NCBI RefSeq assembly: GCF_013373865.1
Contig: NC_050474.1
Coordinates: 15,781,042-15,845,041, forward strand
DNA length: 64,000 nt
Direction: 5' to 3'
From: Monomorium pharaonis
Taxonomy: Eukaryota > Arthropoda > Insecta > Hymenoptera > Formicidae
Below the pieces are notes generated by a model. It had not been told where the DNA came from. It did no database searches and worked only from the letters and a program-made list of their open reading frames with translations. How positions within the stretch are numbered: position 1 is the stretch's first letter; every line of letters begins with the position of its first letter. The position numbers were made by a program, and so were the translations under genes. This document shows, piece after piece, positions 44,914 to 56,909 of the stretch.

Positions 44914-47735
44914 AATAATACGTCTGAAAAATTGAAATTGTTTTTTTGTGGGTCGTTTCTTATTCGCGACAGGCCGGCGACATGCTAGTAACACGCCACT
45001 TTACAGAAAAAAACGCCTGAGGATGACTTCGATCAAATCCCGATTAACTTGATCTTTAATTCAGCCGGCCAAATTACTCAAAATAAAATCTTGTTAATGT
45101 GCAATTCATTGTTTTAATCATTCTGATTTTTTTTCTTATTTTTTTTCCACACAAACAATAAGGATTTAGTAATTATATTCACATTAATAAAATAAAAAAA
45201 TAATAAACATTATTTGAATTATTAATTACTAATTAAATTATCGACGATTAATTCAATCAGAATAGCTTAAAATAAAGTACATAATTTTTGTTCTTAATCT
45301 AATTTTTTCCCACATGCTAAACAGAATACAATTTGATTATTCTTTTCGCGTTAACAAAATAATGTATTATTTAATACATTTATCACTGATTAAGTTAATA
45401 AAAGTTTGGTCAAAGTTGCCTTAAGCTCAAACAAGTAGATTAACACATTGATGACAAATTACTCGTATATTCAAATTCGCACATTTTTTCCCTAAATCCT
45501 GATATAATTTGAATGAATAAAAACAATGATAAAATTCTTAATATATTTCTTGTCACTCGCGTGTTATGCCTTCGACAATGTGAGGAATAAGTTGACATAA
45601 GCAATAGCTCCAGAGGAGTAGTATTTTTGTAGAGATGTTTACACTACCAGCTCAATAACGTAAGCGTTTGTTGCTTGTAACGTCGTTTACAGTTATTTTA
45701 AGAATGTAAGAGTTTAAAAAATTTGCTGTATTTATAAATATATTTTAAAAAATTTTAATTTGTATTTATAAATATTTCTGTTTCAATTTTTTATGATTTT
45801 GTGAATTTAAAGTACAAAAAATATTGATTTTCTTAATATTTTTTTACAAAAAAGATTTTATCTTAGATAGTACAGTTTCTTTTGATTTTATAAAGTATTC
45901 TTCCTTTTTGAACAGTAATTCCATAAGAATTCATAAAAGAATGCTTTAAGAATAATATAGGAAGTTACATGCACCATGATATGAATTCCTCAGAATTCAA
46001 AGTATTCAAACAGAATTACTTGTTGGAATTCCTGAAGACTTAAAGTATTCATACAGAATTACTTGTTGGAATTCCTCAGAACTTCTAAAGTATTTATTAA
46101 AACTTCTCCAAGTAGATATCTCAAACGATATCCAGAGGATGTCTAAGGAATTTCCTGAGATATCGTAATATATCCTGGTGAAAAAATTTGTCAGAATTAA
46201 AAAATATTTTTTCAAGATTTCTAATAAATGTTCCGATTTTTTATAAGAATTGGAATGTTTCTCAGAAAAATTAAAAAAATGAAAAATTCTAATTAATTTA
46301 GAAAATTTTTTAATATTTCTAAGTATTTTTAAGAGTTTCTGAATATTGAAAAAAACTTGAAAAATAATAAAAGATTCTAATTATTTCTACGGTAATTTTG
46401 TAAGAGGAAGAAGACTATACATGTTTCAGCCAAGCCACAGTCGTACCTGTTAAAGCATGTTTAATCTCTGTACCTGAAAAAATCGCGGTCACCCATCAAA
46501 GTATCAACCATCGCCAATGTTGCTTGACTTCGAAAGATCATACGCATTTTAACGCTTCGTGATGATCCATGAACACTTCTTGTTTATGCATATATATATG
46601 TTATAGATTATTACAATAAATGTTGTCAGAAACGTATGTAGTTAACACAAACGATGAATGTTGCATCATGCACATCATGCGTGAAACGGAACGCGACACT
46701 CTGTCAGCACGCTCTTAAATTGTATATTAATTGGTTTGTTAATTATATATAGCATATTTCGTGTATAAAAGTATAAATTAGCATTTATTAAGCGATATAT
46801 AATTGTAAAAATGTGATTGAAATTATCCAAACACTCGAGTAATTCCTGACAAATACTCAAAGTATTCAAAATAATAAATTACGAGATATTCATTGTAATG
46901 AACTCTTACGGAATACTTTAATGTGAACTAATTGTGGCTAATTCCTCAAGAATTCTTCATGTATTCATTTTTCTACTTCTGCAAGTATTCTTTAAAATGA
47001 CTTTTTTATGAATTTCTGTTCATTTCTGTGCTATCTGGGATGTTTAATTTTATCTTGTTTTAGCAGTAAAGAAGTAATGGAAAAAGTAGGGAATGATTAA
47101 CTTTTAAGTAATAATAACAGTACAGAGTTACTTTTAAAAAGTTTCAAAATCTAATTTTTTTTTAGTTTTCTCAATCGTAATGAATCACGTCGGGCAACAT
47201 ACGTGCGACATACAGTTTATTTCGCGAAGTAATAAGAGATTCGAAAATAAAAGATTTTTTTCCACGTATGTTACGTCACGAGAAAAAAAACTTGATTCGA
47301 GGTTGGATTCCACGTAACCGAGTCTTAAGTCTCTCCTTTTATGACACAAGCGCGTAGGCTCGTTAATTATTATTCGTCGAAGAAACGCCTGAACACCTTC
47401 GAGCAACTTCCGAGTTCGAATTTTACTCTCTTTTATATATTTGAGATGCGAATCATGCGAGCTCTCGATTGTCATCAAAGATATACTGTCACGGATTGAT
47501 TTGATATTTATATCATTTATTTATTCAACATTTGTTCTTCAGCGTCATGAAGCAAGGTGGCGATTTGAATTATAAGTCGAGTTTCTATCAAATTTGGAAA
47601 ATTAAGACGATAATGTTTGTGGCATATTATTTCGTAGAAACTTATTAATTATTGAGAGTTCTGGGTTTCTTTTCAATAGTTCTACAGTTCCTGATAGGTT
47701 AAACTCATAATTCTGGTCGTCAATGCGAAAAAATC
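44914..47735. other. Presumed kinesin intron 1, left part
   Basis: AT-rich, no exon seen. At 45970-46085 the string GAATTACTTGTTGGAATTCC occurs twice about 58 bases apart, and TTCCTCAAGAATTCTTCATG-like variants recur near 46940, so a GAATTC-rich dispersed repeat fills about 45920-47035; its end TGTGCTATCTGGGA (47028) resembles the MITE termini at 39371. 47170-47480 is less AT-rich but shows no recognisable protein. Confidence 0.45.
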
Positions 47736-47737
47736 GA

Positions 47738-49395
47738 TTAGTGCAAAGTGAGACGCTAACTTCATGTCCCTATGATAAGAGTCTGGACATCATTTCTAGT
47801 TCGACAAAATATGGCGTCGTAAATATAAACAGTCGTGTGTAAAAGATATTGTGATTTACAAAGGTATAAACAATGAAAACAATATTATAAAAAATAAAAA
47901 GAAGTTAGAAAAAGGAAACATTGTAATGCATGATGTAATGCATGATCATAAAACTCACAATTCCTAATCTTCAAAATTTTATTTAATGTACAAAAATTGT
48001 AATTTAATAAAATTTTTTATTTCCAAAATGGTTAATATTTATTGACACGCTGGGAACTTGCTGCAATTTATTCAACAAAATAACAAAACGTTTTATTTTA
48101 TTTTGCATAAAAATTGATTGTCAGAAAGGGCGATTAAAAAATAAGATTTATAGTAGTAAAATTATGGCTAGGCATGCTGCTATTAAATAATGTTACCTAT
48201 CTTTAATTCAAAACTATATTGTTTGTATTTTTGTAAAATTAAACTTTTTAAAAACAAATTTGTTTTTTATTGTTCGATTTTTACCAGTTGAATAATACCG
48301 CGAGCTAAGTATTAATTCGAGACTTATTGGTTTCGCTATACTTTGTCGGTACCAATAAAATAAAGACCCTGAAAGGAGAGACTGGCACAAGTGGGCCAAC
48401 TTTTGATTGGCTTGATACGGAATGGCGGATCAATCAATGATAAGTGGAAACGTGGAAAATTTGAATAGAAACTTAAGCAATAAAAGTAAAACAGTTTAAC
48501 ATCACAGTTTTATTTAATCACAATATTAAAGAAACATTATAAATATAAATAAACAAGCCATAAACATAAACATAAAAAATAATAAAATATAACATGATAA
48601 ACATACATAAAAACAAAAAAATAATAAAATATAAACGAATAAACATATATATATATATATATACACACACATATGTGTGCGTGCGTGCGTGCGTGCGTGC
48701 AAACAAAAGTTTTGTATAATATATACACATTTGTTAAATATACGCACTTATAGCAAAGTAAAAATATACATAACAGTATATAATAGCAACACTATGGCTA
48801 GGCACTTATTAATAAAATATTATGTTATCATTGAATGCATAACCATAGTTTTGCTGATAAAAACAGGTTTTTTTAATCGTTGTGAACGACAATTTGTTTT
48901 AATTTTAAATTTAATAAAACGAATTTTAGTTTCCAACCATACTTTTTTATCAGTGGACTTATTGGAAAGCGTTTTATGACATATCCTTCCTCACTTTTGT
49001 TGTTACAACTCAAAGTACAACAGCCTGTCATTTTCTATTAAATATTAGATTATTTATTATATATTAGATTATTTATTATGTAACCAGAATTATAAAACTG
49101 ATTTTATTCTTATACCTTTGTTTTTATAGCTAGCAGATAATTCTTTTTTTTTTTTTCATTACATTTATTTTTTGAAGGATATTTAGTGTGTCCTCAGCAT
49201 ACTCAGCGTATTCTGACATTTTTGAATATTTGGACATTTTACTTTTCAGGTTAGTTACGTCCGCCAATTTTTATCTAACTAGAACTTATGCCAGTCTCCC
49301 CTTTCGGGGTTTCTACAATAGAATTACTGACAATGATGTCTAGACTCTTATTATAGGGACTCTAACTTTACGCAGCGTCTCACTTTGTCTTACGA
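47738..49395. mobile_element. Inverted-repeat bounded segment
   Basis: GCAAAGTGAGACGCTAAC ... AAGAGTCTGGACATCAT at 47738-47790 is the complement of 49336-49390 (GATGTCTAGACTCTTATTA, ACGCAGCGTCTCACTTTG). Inside, GAAAGGAGAGACTGGCACAAG at 48372 is inverted at about 49290 (CTTATGCCAGTCTCCCCTTTC), and TATGGCTAGGCA occurs at 48162 and 48794. Contains AT and GTGC microsatellites (48640-48700). No coding frame. Confidence 0.5.
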
Positions 49396-49531
49396 AAGTT
49401 TCGACTTTAATTCTCGTTGGATTTTTAAAGATCTACGGTACTATAATAGTTCCAGAAAGAGTTCTGCAGATCTGCATCTAAACAATATATTTTTAATGTT
49501 TTAATTAATTTTATAATTAAAAATGAAATAA

Positions 49532-49926
49532 AGGTGAGACACTGATCAATTTCAAAGAGTTCTATGCATTATAAAATATTTTTCGTATAGTTCTGAACGT
49601 ACTTAATCATTTTGCAAAGAGTTTTGATTGCATATGTTATTAATTGTTAAATAAAAAATGTTTAACGCCCGAAAAAGACTTATCTATGGGAATGAGTGAG
49701 ACGCTGGTAGTTTTTCGAGAGTTCTGTGCATTATATAACATTTTTCGTACAGTTCTAAATGTATTTAAACATTTTGTAACGAGTTTTGTTCGCAAACATT
49801 AATAAATAATTGTTAAATAATTTTTATTTCCCGAGAATGTCGAATTTACTAGAATATAGATGAGGCGCTGGTTGTTTTCTAAGAGTTTTGTGCATGATAT
49901 AATATTTTCTTGACAGTTTTAAATGC
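49532..49926. repeat. ~163-bp tandem repeat, 2.4 copies
   Basis: Units begin near 49532, 49693 and 49859 (GTGAGACACTGATC, GTGAGACGCTGGTAG, TGAGGCGCTGGTTG) and contain GAGTTCTGTGCATTATA and ACATTTTTCGTACAGTTCTA. The last copy is cut off by the LINE. The unit start resembles the terminus of the segment at 47738-49395. Confidence 0.65.
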
Positions 49927-50108
49927 AGGGAAATTGAGAAATTGGAGGCAAGATGGGAGACACAAGCATAAAAAAGGAAAGTGGTGGAATAAGTAATAGA
50001 CAGTTAGGAGGTTAGGTAGCATAAGCAAGCGCGGGAAGATACAAAAGGAAGACAAGGATAGAATCTTAGGAGGAAGCAAAGGAACGGGCGAGGTACGTCA
50101 GAAGAAGT

Positions 50109-50744
50109 GTGCAAATGATAACATTAGGTAATGGAAAGCAAAGCAAAAAGGTTAGTTTTAAAGAATCGGAGGAGATGGAAGAAAGTAGGAAGGTTTTAGT
50201 CAGAAGTATGGTTAGGAAGGGCGTTAAGTCAGTCCTAGAGGAATTTAGAGAAGAAATTAAAGAAGAATTTAAGCAGACAATTAACAATGAAATAAAGTAT
50301 ATAGGTCGTATGGGGAAAAAGATAGCAGATTTAGAAGAGAAATACAAGGACACAGAAAAAAGAGTAGATAAGTTAGAAGAGGCAGATAGGCGAAAAAGCG
50401 AGGAGGAGGGATCAATAGGAGAGGCAGAGGATAACAGAAGTGAATGGAGCGCAGCATTGCCTAGGAGAATAAGCAATGGCACAGCAAACATTAGTAGGAG
50501 TAGCTATAGATGTAGTCATAGCAGAGCAAGCGAGATCTTAAGCGATAGAGAGTTAGAAAAAGTTAAGAGAATGGTACTAGAAAAAGAAAAAGAGGAACAG
50601 AGAAACAACATTGTAATTAAAGGTATTAAGAAAGAAGATGTAGGAAAGGTAACGATCAGCTGGATAGCAGACATGTTGAAAGAAAAGTTTGATATAAAGG
50701 CTAAAGTAGAACAATTTTGGTGGAGCGGAGGAATAATAATAGGG
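50109..50744 (+). pseudogene. LINE ORF1 (coiled-coil protein), interrupted
   Basis: About 210 codons from the ATG at 50109 or 50118. Highly charged with a heptad-rich segment (YIGRMGKKIADLEEKYKDTE, RVDKLEEADRRK), then LEKEKEEQRNNIVIKGIKKE, a sequence like the start of an RNA-recognition fold in L1- and I-type ORF1 proteins. The frame then runs into the 15-bp repeat insertion. Confidence 0.7.
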
Positions 50745-51235
50745 GGTGGCACTTACTTGTACACGGTTCAAATGGACACGGTGCATTTGGACACAATATC
50801 TTGCGCACGGTTCAAATGGCCATGATGCATTTGGACACAAAAGAAATTTTATTAAAAATGTACACTAGTTATATGCACACGTAAAATTTGACCACCGGAT
50901 ATTTACACACGAAAAAATGCCCACCGTTTATTTGGACACGTAAAAGTTGCACACCATTCATTTGCACACCGCTCACTTGCACAGCATTCACTTGCACACT
51001 GTTCATTTGCCTACCACTCATTTGCACACCAAGAAATGCGCACCGATCATTTGGACATGGAAAGATGCACACCGATTATTTGCACACGGAAAGATGCGCA
51101 CCGATCATTTGCACACGGAAAGATGCGCACTGATCATTTGCACACGGAAAGATGCGCACTGATTATTTGCACACGGAAAGATGTGCACTGATCATTTGCA
51201 CACGAAAAGATGCGCACTGATCATTAGCACATAAA
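50745..51235. repeat. 15-bp repeat module (array 3) inside the LINE
   Basis: Units such as TTGCACACCGTTCAT, TTGCACACCGCTCAC and TTGCACACTGTTCAT repeat at 15 bases from about 50945. From about 51040 they alternate 15 and 14 bases (TTGCACACGGAAAGA, TGCGCACCGATCAT), making a 29-bp higher unit. The first 200 bases are more diverged. Same consensus, on the opposite strand, as the array at 55441-55709. LINE sequence resumes after 51235 (GGAACAGGTAAAGTTAAAAT). Confidence 0.75.
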
Positions 51236-51269
51236 AATAGGAACAGGTAAAGTTAAAATAAATGTGACT

Positions 51270-52270
51270 TGGATAAAAAATGGGGGGAAAATGTAGAAAA
51301 AGAAATAGGAGGGAAAGAAAGAGAAAGGAAAGAGAATGGAGCTAATCAAATAGAGGTAGGATTTGGTGAAATAACGGAAAACCAAGTGGTTGCCAAGAGG
51401 AGAACAAAAAGGATTGAGATAGTAAAGAATGTTTTAATAGGAATAAAGATAGGTTTAAGGGTAGAGAAGTTGGAGAAGATGTAGTTAGAAAGGAGATAAG
51501 ACGATGAGTTAAAAAGGAAAGGTTAGTTTGCAATGGAAAGAACAGAAGAGTAGTACAGAGGGATAAGGGAAAGATAATTAATATAGATTACAAGGCAGAT
51601 AGGTCTCTAATGTTTTGGAATATCGCAGGTTTAGTAAACAAGGATAAGCAGTTTTGGAATTACATTAAAATTTTGATTTTATTAGTCTCAGTGAAACATG
51701 GTTAGAAGAGGAAGGATGGAATAGGTTAAAGAATAGGTTGCCAGACTCGCAGACTATTTGGGAATGTACGTATGCGACAAAGAATAAAAAAAGAGGTAGA
51801 GCCAAAGGGTTTTCTTTAATAGGCGTCAAAGGAATGTACGGAAAAGATAGTAGAGATAGAAATAAGAAAAGATCAGAAAGGATTGATAGTAACAAACATT
51901 AAGAGTAAGGCAGGAATGTTCCATATCATTTCAGTATATAATTCAGAGAATTGGAAAAACTTAGAGGACAAGATGGCATAGGAATAGGTAGATGTAGTAA
52001 AGATAGGTTAATAGGTAATGGGGGAGAAATCTAATAGATTGGGTAGAAAATAAAAGTTGATATATATTGAATGGCTCGATGGAAGGTGATTGGGACGGGG
52101 GAATATACATACGTAGATGCAAGAGGTAGCACAGTTATCGACTATATTTTAGTTAATGAAATAGGCTATGAGAAGGTGTTGGACTTTAGGTTAGGGAGCA
52201 GAGTGGACTCTGATCACATACCCTTGATTGTGCGGATATGGGAAGAGGATAGAAGAACTTAAGAACATCC
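51270..52270 (+). pseudogene. LINE ORF2 endonuclease region, broken
   Basis: Pieces in several frames: LMFWNIAGLVNKDKQFWNYI near 51610, ISLSETWLEEEGWN near 51680 and GSRVDSDHIPLIVRIW near 52195. SLSETWL and SDHIPL are signature strings of the apurinic-like endonuclease (the SDH carries a catalytic His). Stops and frame changes break every few hundred bases. Confidence 0.75.
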
Positions 52271-52417
52271 AGAAGTATCACAGGACGAGATGGAAAAGGA
52301 AACGTTTGTATGAAACGAGGAAGCAGTACAAAAATACAGGGAGAACACAGAAATAGCCTTCGGATCAATAGATTAGAGAGTGGAAGCAACTGTAGAAGAG
52401 AAATGGCAAAGTATTAA

Positions 52418-53257
52418 CCCTCTGCCTACACACTAATGCCCGCTACTTAAAAGTATTTAGCAAGGGGACGCTGGAACTGGGGGAGAAAAAGGTTTGAACT
52501 ATGCTCTACTTATTTCTCTTTGGGCGTTGTCAATGTTCTGAAAACAACAGAAGTAGAAGCATCGAAAGTGTGTGTTGGGGTTATAGTTACCCCATGTGTA
52601 GGGAACGTAACAAAAAAAAGGAAAAGTTCCAAATTTGAAGGGTAAATAAAGTTATTTTTTTGTTCATTACGTATCATTTACGCATACAGTACTTATATAT
52701 ATTACCAATATGGCGAGCACTTTGCGAAAATATGCTGCAATTGTAGCATTACAAATTAAAAATTTTTTTTATAACAAATAAAATCTTTTCTAATAAATAT
52801 TTTTTGTATTAATAATTATGTTTTTTAAATAAATATTACTATTTTCTTTTACTATTGTGTTTAAACTGCACTCATTTTTTACTAATTTACATTACGAAAT
52901 AAATATATTTTTTGAACAGAATCAAAAAACTGACGATAGATTCTTAAAGTACAATTTTTCTCCTTTTCATTCATCACCATTTTAATTATCTATTTTTTCC
53001 TAATAAATACGGGCGTTTGAAAAAAAGGCAAATTTTTACAAAAATTTTTTGTTCCTTATTCGTTTCAAAAAATCTTTTTTCTTTTAATATCTTCGACTTT
53101 TCAGCCACGACCATTATAATTCTGAGATTTTTTTTTTTTGATTAAAAAAAAGAAGTTAAAATTGATTAAATACATTTAGAGATATAAGTCAACGAAATTT
53201 TGGGGTTAGCGTAACCCTGTGTATAGGAATCGGGAGAAAAATAAGGTAGGCAGAGGG
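52418..53257. mobile_element. TTAA-flanked MITE inside the LINE
   Basis: Ends CCCTCTGCCTAC and its complement GTAGGCAGAGGG, with TTAA at 52414-52417 and 53258-53261. 840 bp, no frame. GTTATAGTTACCCCATGTGT near 52580 is mirrored by GTTAGCGTAACCCTGTGTAT near 53204. TTAA target and CCC start fit piggyBac-type elements. LINE sequence is continuous across it. Confidence 0.87.
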
Positions 53258-53261
53258 TTAA

Positions 53262-54780
53262 ATAAACTGTAAAAGAAGCTATGATAAAGAAGACAAAATA
53301 AAAAAGAAGGAATTAGGACACAAGGACTGGTGGGATAGAAGCTGTACAAAAAAGAAATGAGAAGTGCATAAAATGTATAGGAAATGAAGACATGGAAACG
53401 TAGATCTGCAGAAATACATGGATGAACGGAAAAGATTGAAGGAGCTACTATCCAAGAAACAGAAAGAAAAAAGGGAAGCAGAGGAGGAAGAATTAAGGAT
53501 ACTAAAAAGAGAAGCGGTTTGGAAATTTATAAACAAGAAGAGAGGAATATAGGGGCATGGAAAGAAAACAACATAGACAAGACTGCGTGGAGAAATTATT
53601 TCAGAAATTTACTCGAGGGCATAGAAGGAAGTTGACGAAAGGATGGAGGTTAACTGGGAAGAGGGTATTCTGGATGAAGGAGAAATTGTAAAGGCCATGA
53701 AGAAACTGAAGTATAAGAAAACCGCCGGTATCGATGGGATTCCTACAGAAGCGTGGAAATTCGCAGGTGAACCACTATGGAGAAGGCTGGTGGAGCTGTT
53801 GAAACAGATTTGGAGAGAAGGCAGTATACCTACCTGACTGGAAGAAAAGCGTAACAGTCCCACTATACAAAAGAGGTGACCGAGAAGAAATAAGAAACTA
53901 TAGAGGAATATCCCTTCTGTGCACAGCTTACAAGATATACAGAAATAATAAGAGGTAGATTGAAGCGGGAAACAGAGGAGAAAAGATTGTTGCCAGGGAA
54001 TCAAAGTGACTTTTGAAAAGGAAAGTCAACGATGAATAATATCTTTGTGCTGAATTATGTGGTACAAAGAAAGATGGGCAATAAGAATAAACAAGGGAGG
54101 ATATATGCGTTTTTTGTGGATTTAAAGGCGGCATTTGATAAGTTGGATAGACAAACTTTGTGGGATACCCTAAGGAAAATGAAGATTGAAGAGAGGATTG
54201 TAAAAAGACTGGAGAAGATCTACGAAGAGACCGAAGTCGCAATAAGGACAAGCCAAGGAAACACGGAAAGCTTTAGGACGTCAGACATAGGAGTCAGACA
54301 GGGATGTGTATTGAGTTTACTCCTGTTTGATCTGTATATTGCAAGTTTAGATGCGGAATTGGAGAAAAGAGAGGTAGGAGGTTTAGTATTAGCGGAAAAA
54401 GAATATAAAATCGAGCATATGCGCGGACGATATAGTATTGCTTGCAAATAATAGAGAAGTTTTATTAGATATGATGGGGACGTTTAGGCGATATCTGAAA
54501 ACAAAAAATTGGAATTATGCGCACAAAAATCTAAGGCCCTGGTATTTTATAGGAAAGGTAAAGAGGGAAAAGAAAAATGAGATTGGAAAGGAAAAGAAAT
54601 AGAAGAAGTACATAAATTTAAATACTTAGGCTTTGTATTTAATAGCAATGGTGATTATAAAGAACGTATCAAAGAATTAGTTAGGAAAGGAAGTATCGCA
54701 GTGAAAAAGATCTGGGGGTTAGAAGAAAGAATTTGTAGAAACGATTTTAAAAGAAGGTGGATGTCATTCACATATTTGGT
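53262..54780 (+). pseudogene. LINE reverse transcriptase, broken
   Basis: Motifs in order: KTAGIDGIPTEAWKFAG (53720), WKKSVTVPLYKRGDREEIRN and YRGISLLCTAYKIY (53840-53940), IYAFFVDLKAAFDKL (54105), and SDIGVRQGCVLSLLLFDLYI (54285). The YADD active site near 54418 is broken by two extra bases (TATGCGCGGACGAT). Downstream, FKYLGFVFNSNGDYKERI lies near 54625. Multiple frameshifts. Confidence 0.85.
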
Positions 54781-55009
54781 TTAGAGCAGTGTACGCAAGC
54801 GAAGATATATAAAATTCTTGTAAAGTTTTCCTCTTATTGGTAGATGGCGTTACTGTTGTAACAAAAATTGTATTCATGGTCACTCTACATTGAAAAATTA
54901 CCTCAGTATTTTAATATGGAGGCATATATGGGCATTTGAAGCAATAAAGTGCGATGAAGGCAACGTAGGCAACGTAAATAGCAGTTAGCAGTGAATAGTT
55001 TAGAACGAG

Positions 55010-55270
55010 AGATCTTCATTGGCGCACAGTACAATTGGACACGTTGCAATTGCCCACTGTGCTATTAGACACGAAACGTTGCACACTGTTCAATTGCGCA
55101 CCGTTTAATTGCGCACAGTTCGTTTGGACACAGTTCGATTGGACACAGTTTGGTTGGACACCGTTCGATTGGACATAGTTTGATTGCGCACCGTTCAATT
55201 GCGCACCGTTCAGTGGCGCACCGTTCAGTTGCACACCGTTCAATTGCGCACCGTTCAATTGCACACCATT
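55010..55270 (-). repeat. 15-bp repeat module (array 2, left arm)
   Basis: About 17 units; read on the minus strand ATTGAACGGTGCGCA, ATCGAACTGTGTCCA and similar. One unit is 14 bases (ACGTTTCGTGTCTA). Next to it at 55272-55290 is GTCGCAAACCTATGTGGT. The order of variant units parallels the right arm at 55441-55709. Confidence 0.85.
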
Positions 55271-55302
55271 TAAGTCGCAAACCTATGTGGTGCAGTGAAT
55301 GC

Positions 55303-55305
<3 letters not shown>

Positions 55306-55333
<28 letters not shown>

Positions 55334-55400
55334 GGGGGGGGTGCAAGGGGGGCTTTCGGTTTCCCTCCCGTACCCATCCCGTCCAAGTCGCTAACCTATG
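55306..55400. repeat. Core between the two 15-bp arms
   Basis: (CA)n (about 55308-55333), a G run, GCTTTCGGTTTCCCTCCCGT and a second copy of the anchor motif, GTCGCTAACCTATGT, at about 55386. The two anchors are in direct orientation while the arms are inverted. Confidence 0.7.
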
Positions 55401-55440
55401 TACACATTGCAAACGCAGCCATAATGTATGAATATTTAAT

Positions 55441-55709
55441 ATGCGTTTGATTGAACGGTGTGTAATTGAACTGTGCGCAATTGAACGGTGTACAATTGAA
55501 CAGTGTGCCACTGAACGGTGCACAATTGAACGGTGTGCAATTGAACTGTGTCCAATCGAACTGTGTCCAATCGAACGGTTTCCAATCAAACGGTGTCCAA
55601 TCGAACGGTGTTCAATCGAACTGTGTCCAATTGAACGGTGCGCAATGTTTCGTGTCTAATAGCACGGTGGGCAATTGCAACGTGTCCAATTGTACTGTGC
55701 GCCATTGAA
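55441..55709 (+). repeat. 15-bp repeat module (array 2, right arm)
   Basis: 17 or 18 units of ATTGAACNGTGTSCA, for example ATTGAACGGTGTACA, ATCGAACTGTGTCCA, ATTGCAACGTGTCCA. The 14-base unit ATGTTTCGTGTCTA sits five units from the end, just as in the left arm. Ends CTGTGCGCCATTGAACC. Apparent proteins across it (CAIERC, NGAQL, RSIAH repeats) are frame artefacts of a 15-base period. Confidence 0.85.
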
Positions 55710-55768
55710 CCTCTCCCGTTTAGAACAATTTAGAACCGTTAATTAGTTCGAAACGTAAATTTAGGCAT

Positions 55769-55799
<31 letters not shown>

Positions 55800-55854
55800 G
55801 TGACATACGTGCCATTTTGAGGTTAGCAAAACGTTGAAAGTACATGCTATATAT

Positions 55855-55993
55855 GGCTGTTTTCTAGCTATGTACACAGACGACAGTGTAACACAGTGTT
55901 CACTAGTATGAGTGAGACACACTGATATGTTCTTTTTCACACTAATGGACACTGTGTTACACTGTGTTTTCTGTACGTAGCTGGAAAACAGCC
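55855..55993. mobile_element. 139-bp palindromic MITE
   Basis: GGCTGTTTTCTAGCTATGTA at the left and GGCTGTTTTCCAGCTACGTA on the minus strand at the right; inner arms GTGTAACACAGTG pair. Flanked by TAT-type AT sequence. Confidence 0.82.
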
Positions 55994-56009
55994 TATATAT
56001 ATACATATA

Positions 56010-56617
56010 CAGGGTGTTACAAAAGCATCGGATTTGCTTAGCACCATGCAATAGAGAATGAAAATCTAAGAAGAAATGTCTAATACTATTTTTTGATACG
56101 GTAAATAATTTCGCCTTAATTTATCATTGTAATAAGTCAATAAGCGCAGAGGTACAAGAGAAAGTCAGTGACGGAGAATGCGTGAAGTTGACTCCTTGAT
56201 ACTAAAAATTGAAAAATGCTTCTAATGCTAATAATTATCGATAAATATTAGCACTCAAAGCTGTAAGCTGCGAATAAAAAATTTTTTTAGTCGAAGATAC
56301 AAATTCGAAAATTTTCTAAGTCCCATCAAAATGAAAATATTTCTCGGTAACCGACAGTTTTATTGAAAATTTTGGTAGCCTTCTAAAGAATTTTATCGAT
56401 AATTATTAGCATTAGAAGCACTTTTACATTTTTAATAACAAGGAGTCAACTTCACGCATTCTCCGTCACTGACTTTCTCTTGTATCTCCGCGTTTATTGA
56501 CTTATTACAATGATGAATTAAGGCGAAACCATTTACCGCATCGAAAAATAGTATTTTTTCTTAGATTTTCATTCTCTATCGCATGGTGTTAAGCAAATCC
56601 GATGCTTTTGTAACACC

Positions 56618-56620
<3 letters not shown>
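56010..56620. mobile_element. mariner-type MITE
   Basis: CAGGGTGTTACAAAAGCATC at both ends (inverted), TA on each side. Arms of about 200 bases include GGCGAAACCATTTACC-type and GTGACGGAGAATGCGTGAAG segments. 611 bp, no frame. Confidence 0.88.
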
Positions 56621-56664
<44 letters not shown>

Positions 56665-56671
56665 AAGATAT

Positions 56672-56909
56672 TGTTACGCGCGCTGCCCGGTATACTCTCC
56701 GGCCGCGAGTTAGCTGTCAAATCGGCGAAGTCGATCTGCGGCGGCGGTCAGCTGTCTGGAGCCGGGCAACGGAATTGACGGGGAATCAATAAACAGTTGT
56801 TAAGGGGCACCGAGCTAGTTCGGTCGTTAATTGTAAACGCTTCTAATAAAGTCGTTTGTTTTGAGAGTTAAAAGAGTGTTTCTTTATTTTTGCGAGCGCG
56901 CGCGTAACA
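56672..56909 (+). mobile_element. Solo LTR with 4-bp target duplication
   Basis: 238 bp from TGTTACGCGCGCTGCCCGG to GCGCGCGCGTAACA, flanked by ATAT at 56668-56671 and 56910-56913. GC-rich first half; AATAAA-like signals in the second half (TCTAATAAAGTCG). TGTTAC/GTAACA ends and a 4-bp duplication fit gypsy-type LTRs. Confidence 0.82.

Noticed and set aside
47185..47478. 97-codon minus-strand frame as a possible exon
   Set aside because: No splice-site context, no family resemblance and no support from neighbouring sequence.
55016..55708. Pentapeptide-repeat-like proteins (CAIERC, NGAQL, RSIAH)
   Set aside because: A 15-base DNA repeat without stops is open in several frames on both strands. 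The peptides follow from the period and show no frame preference.
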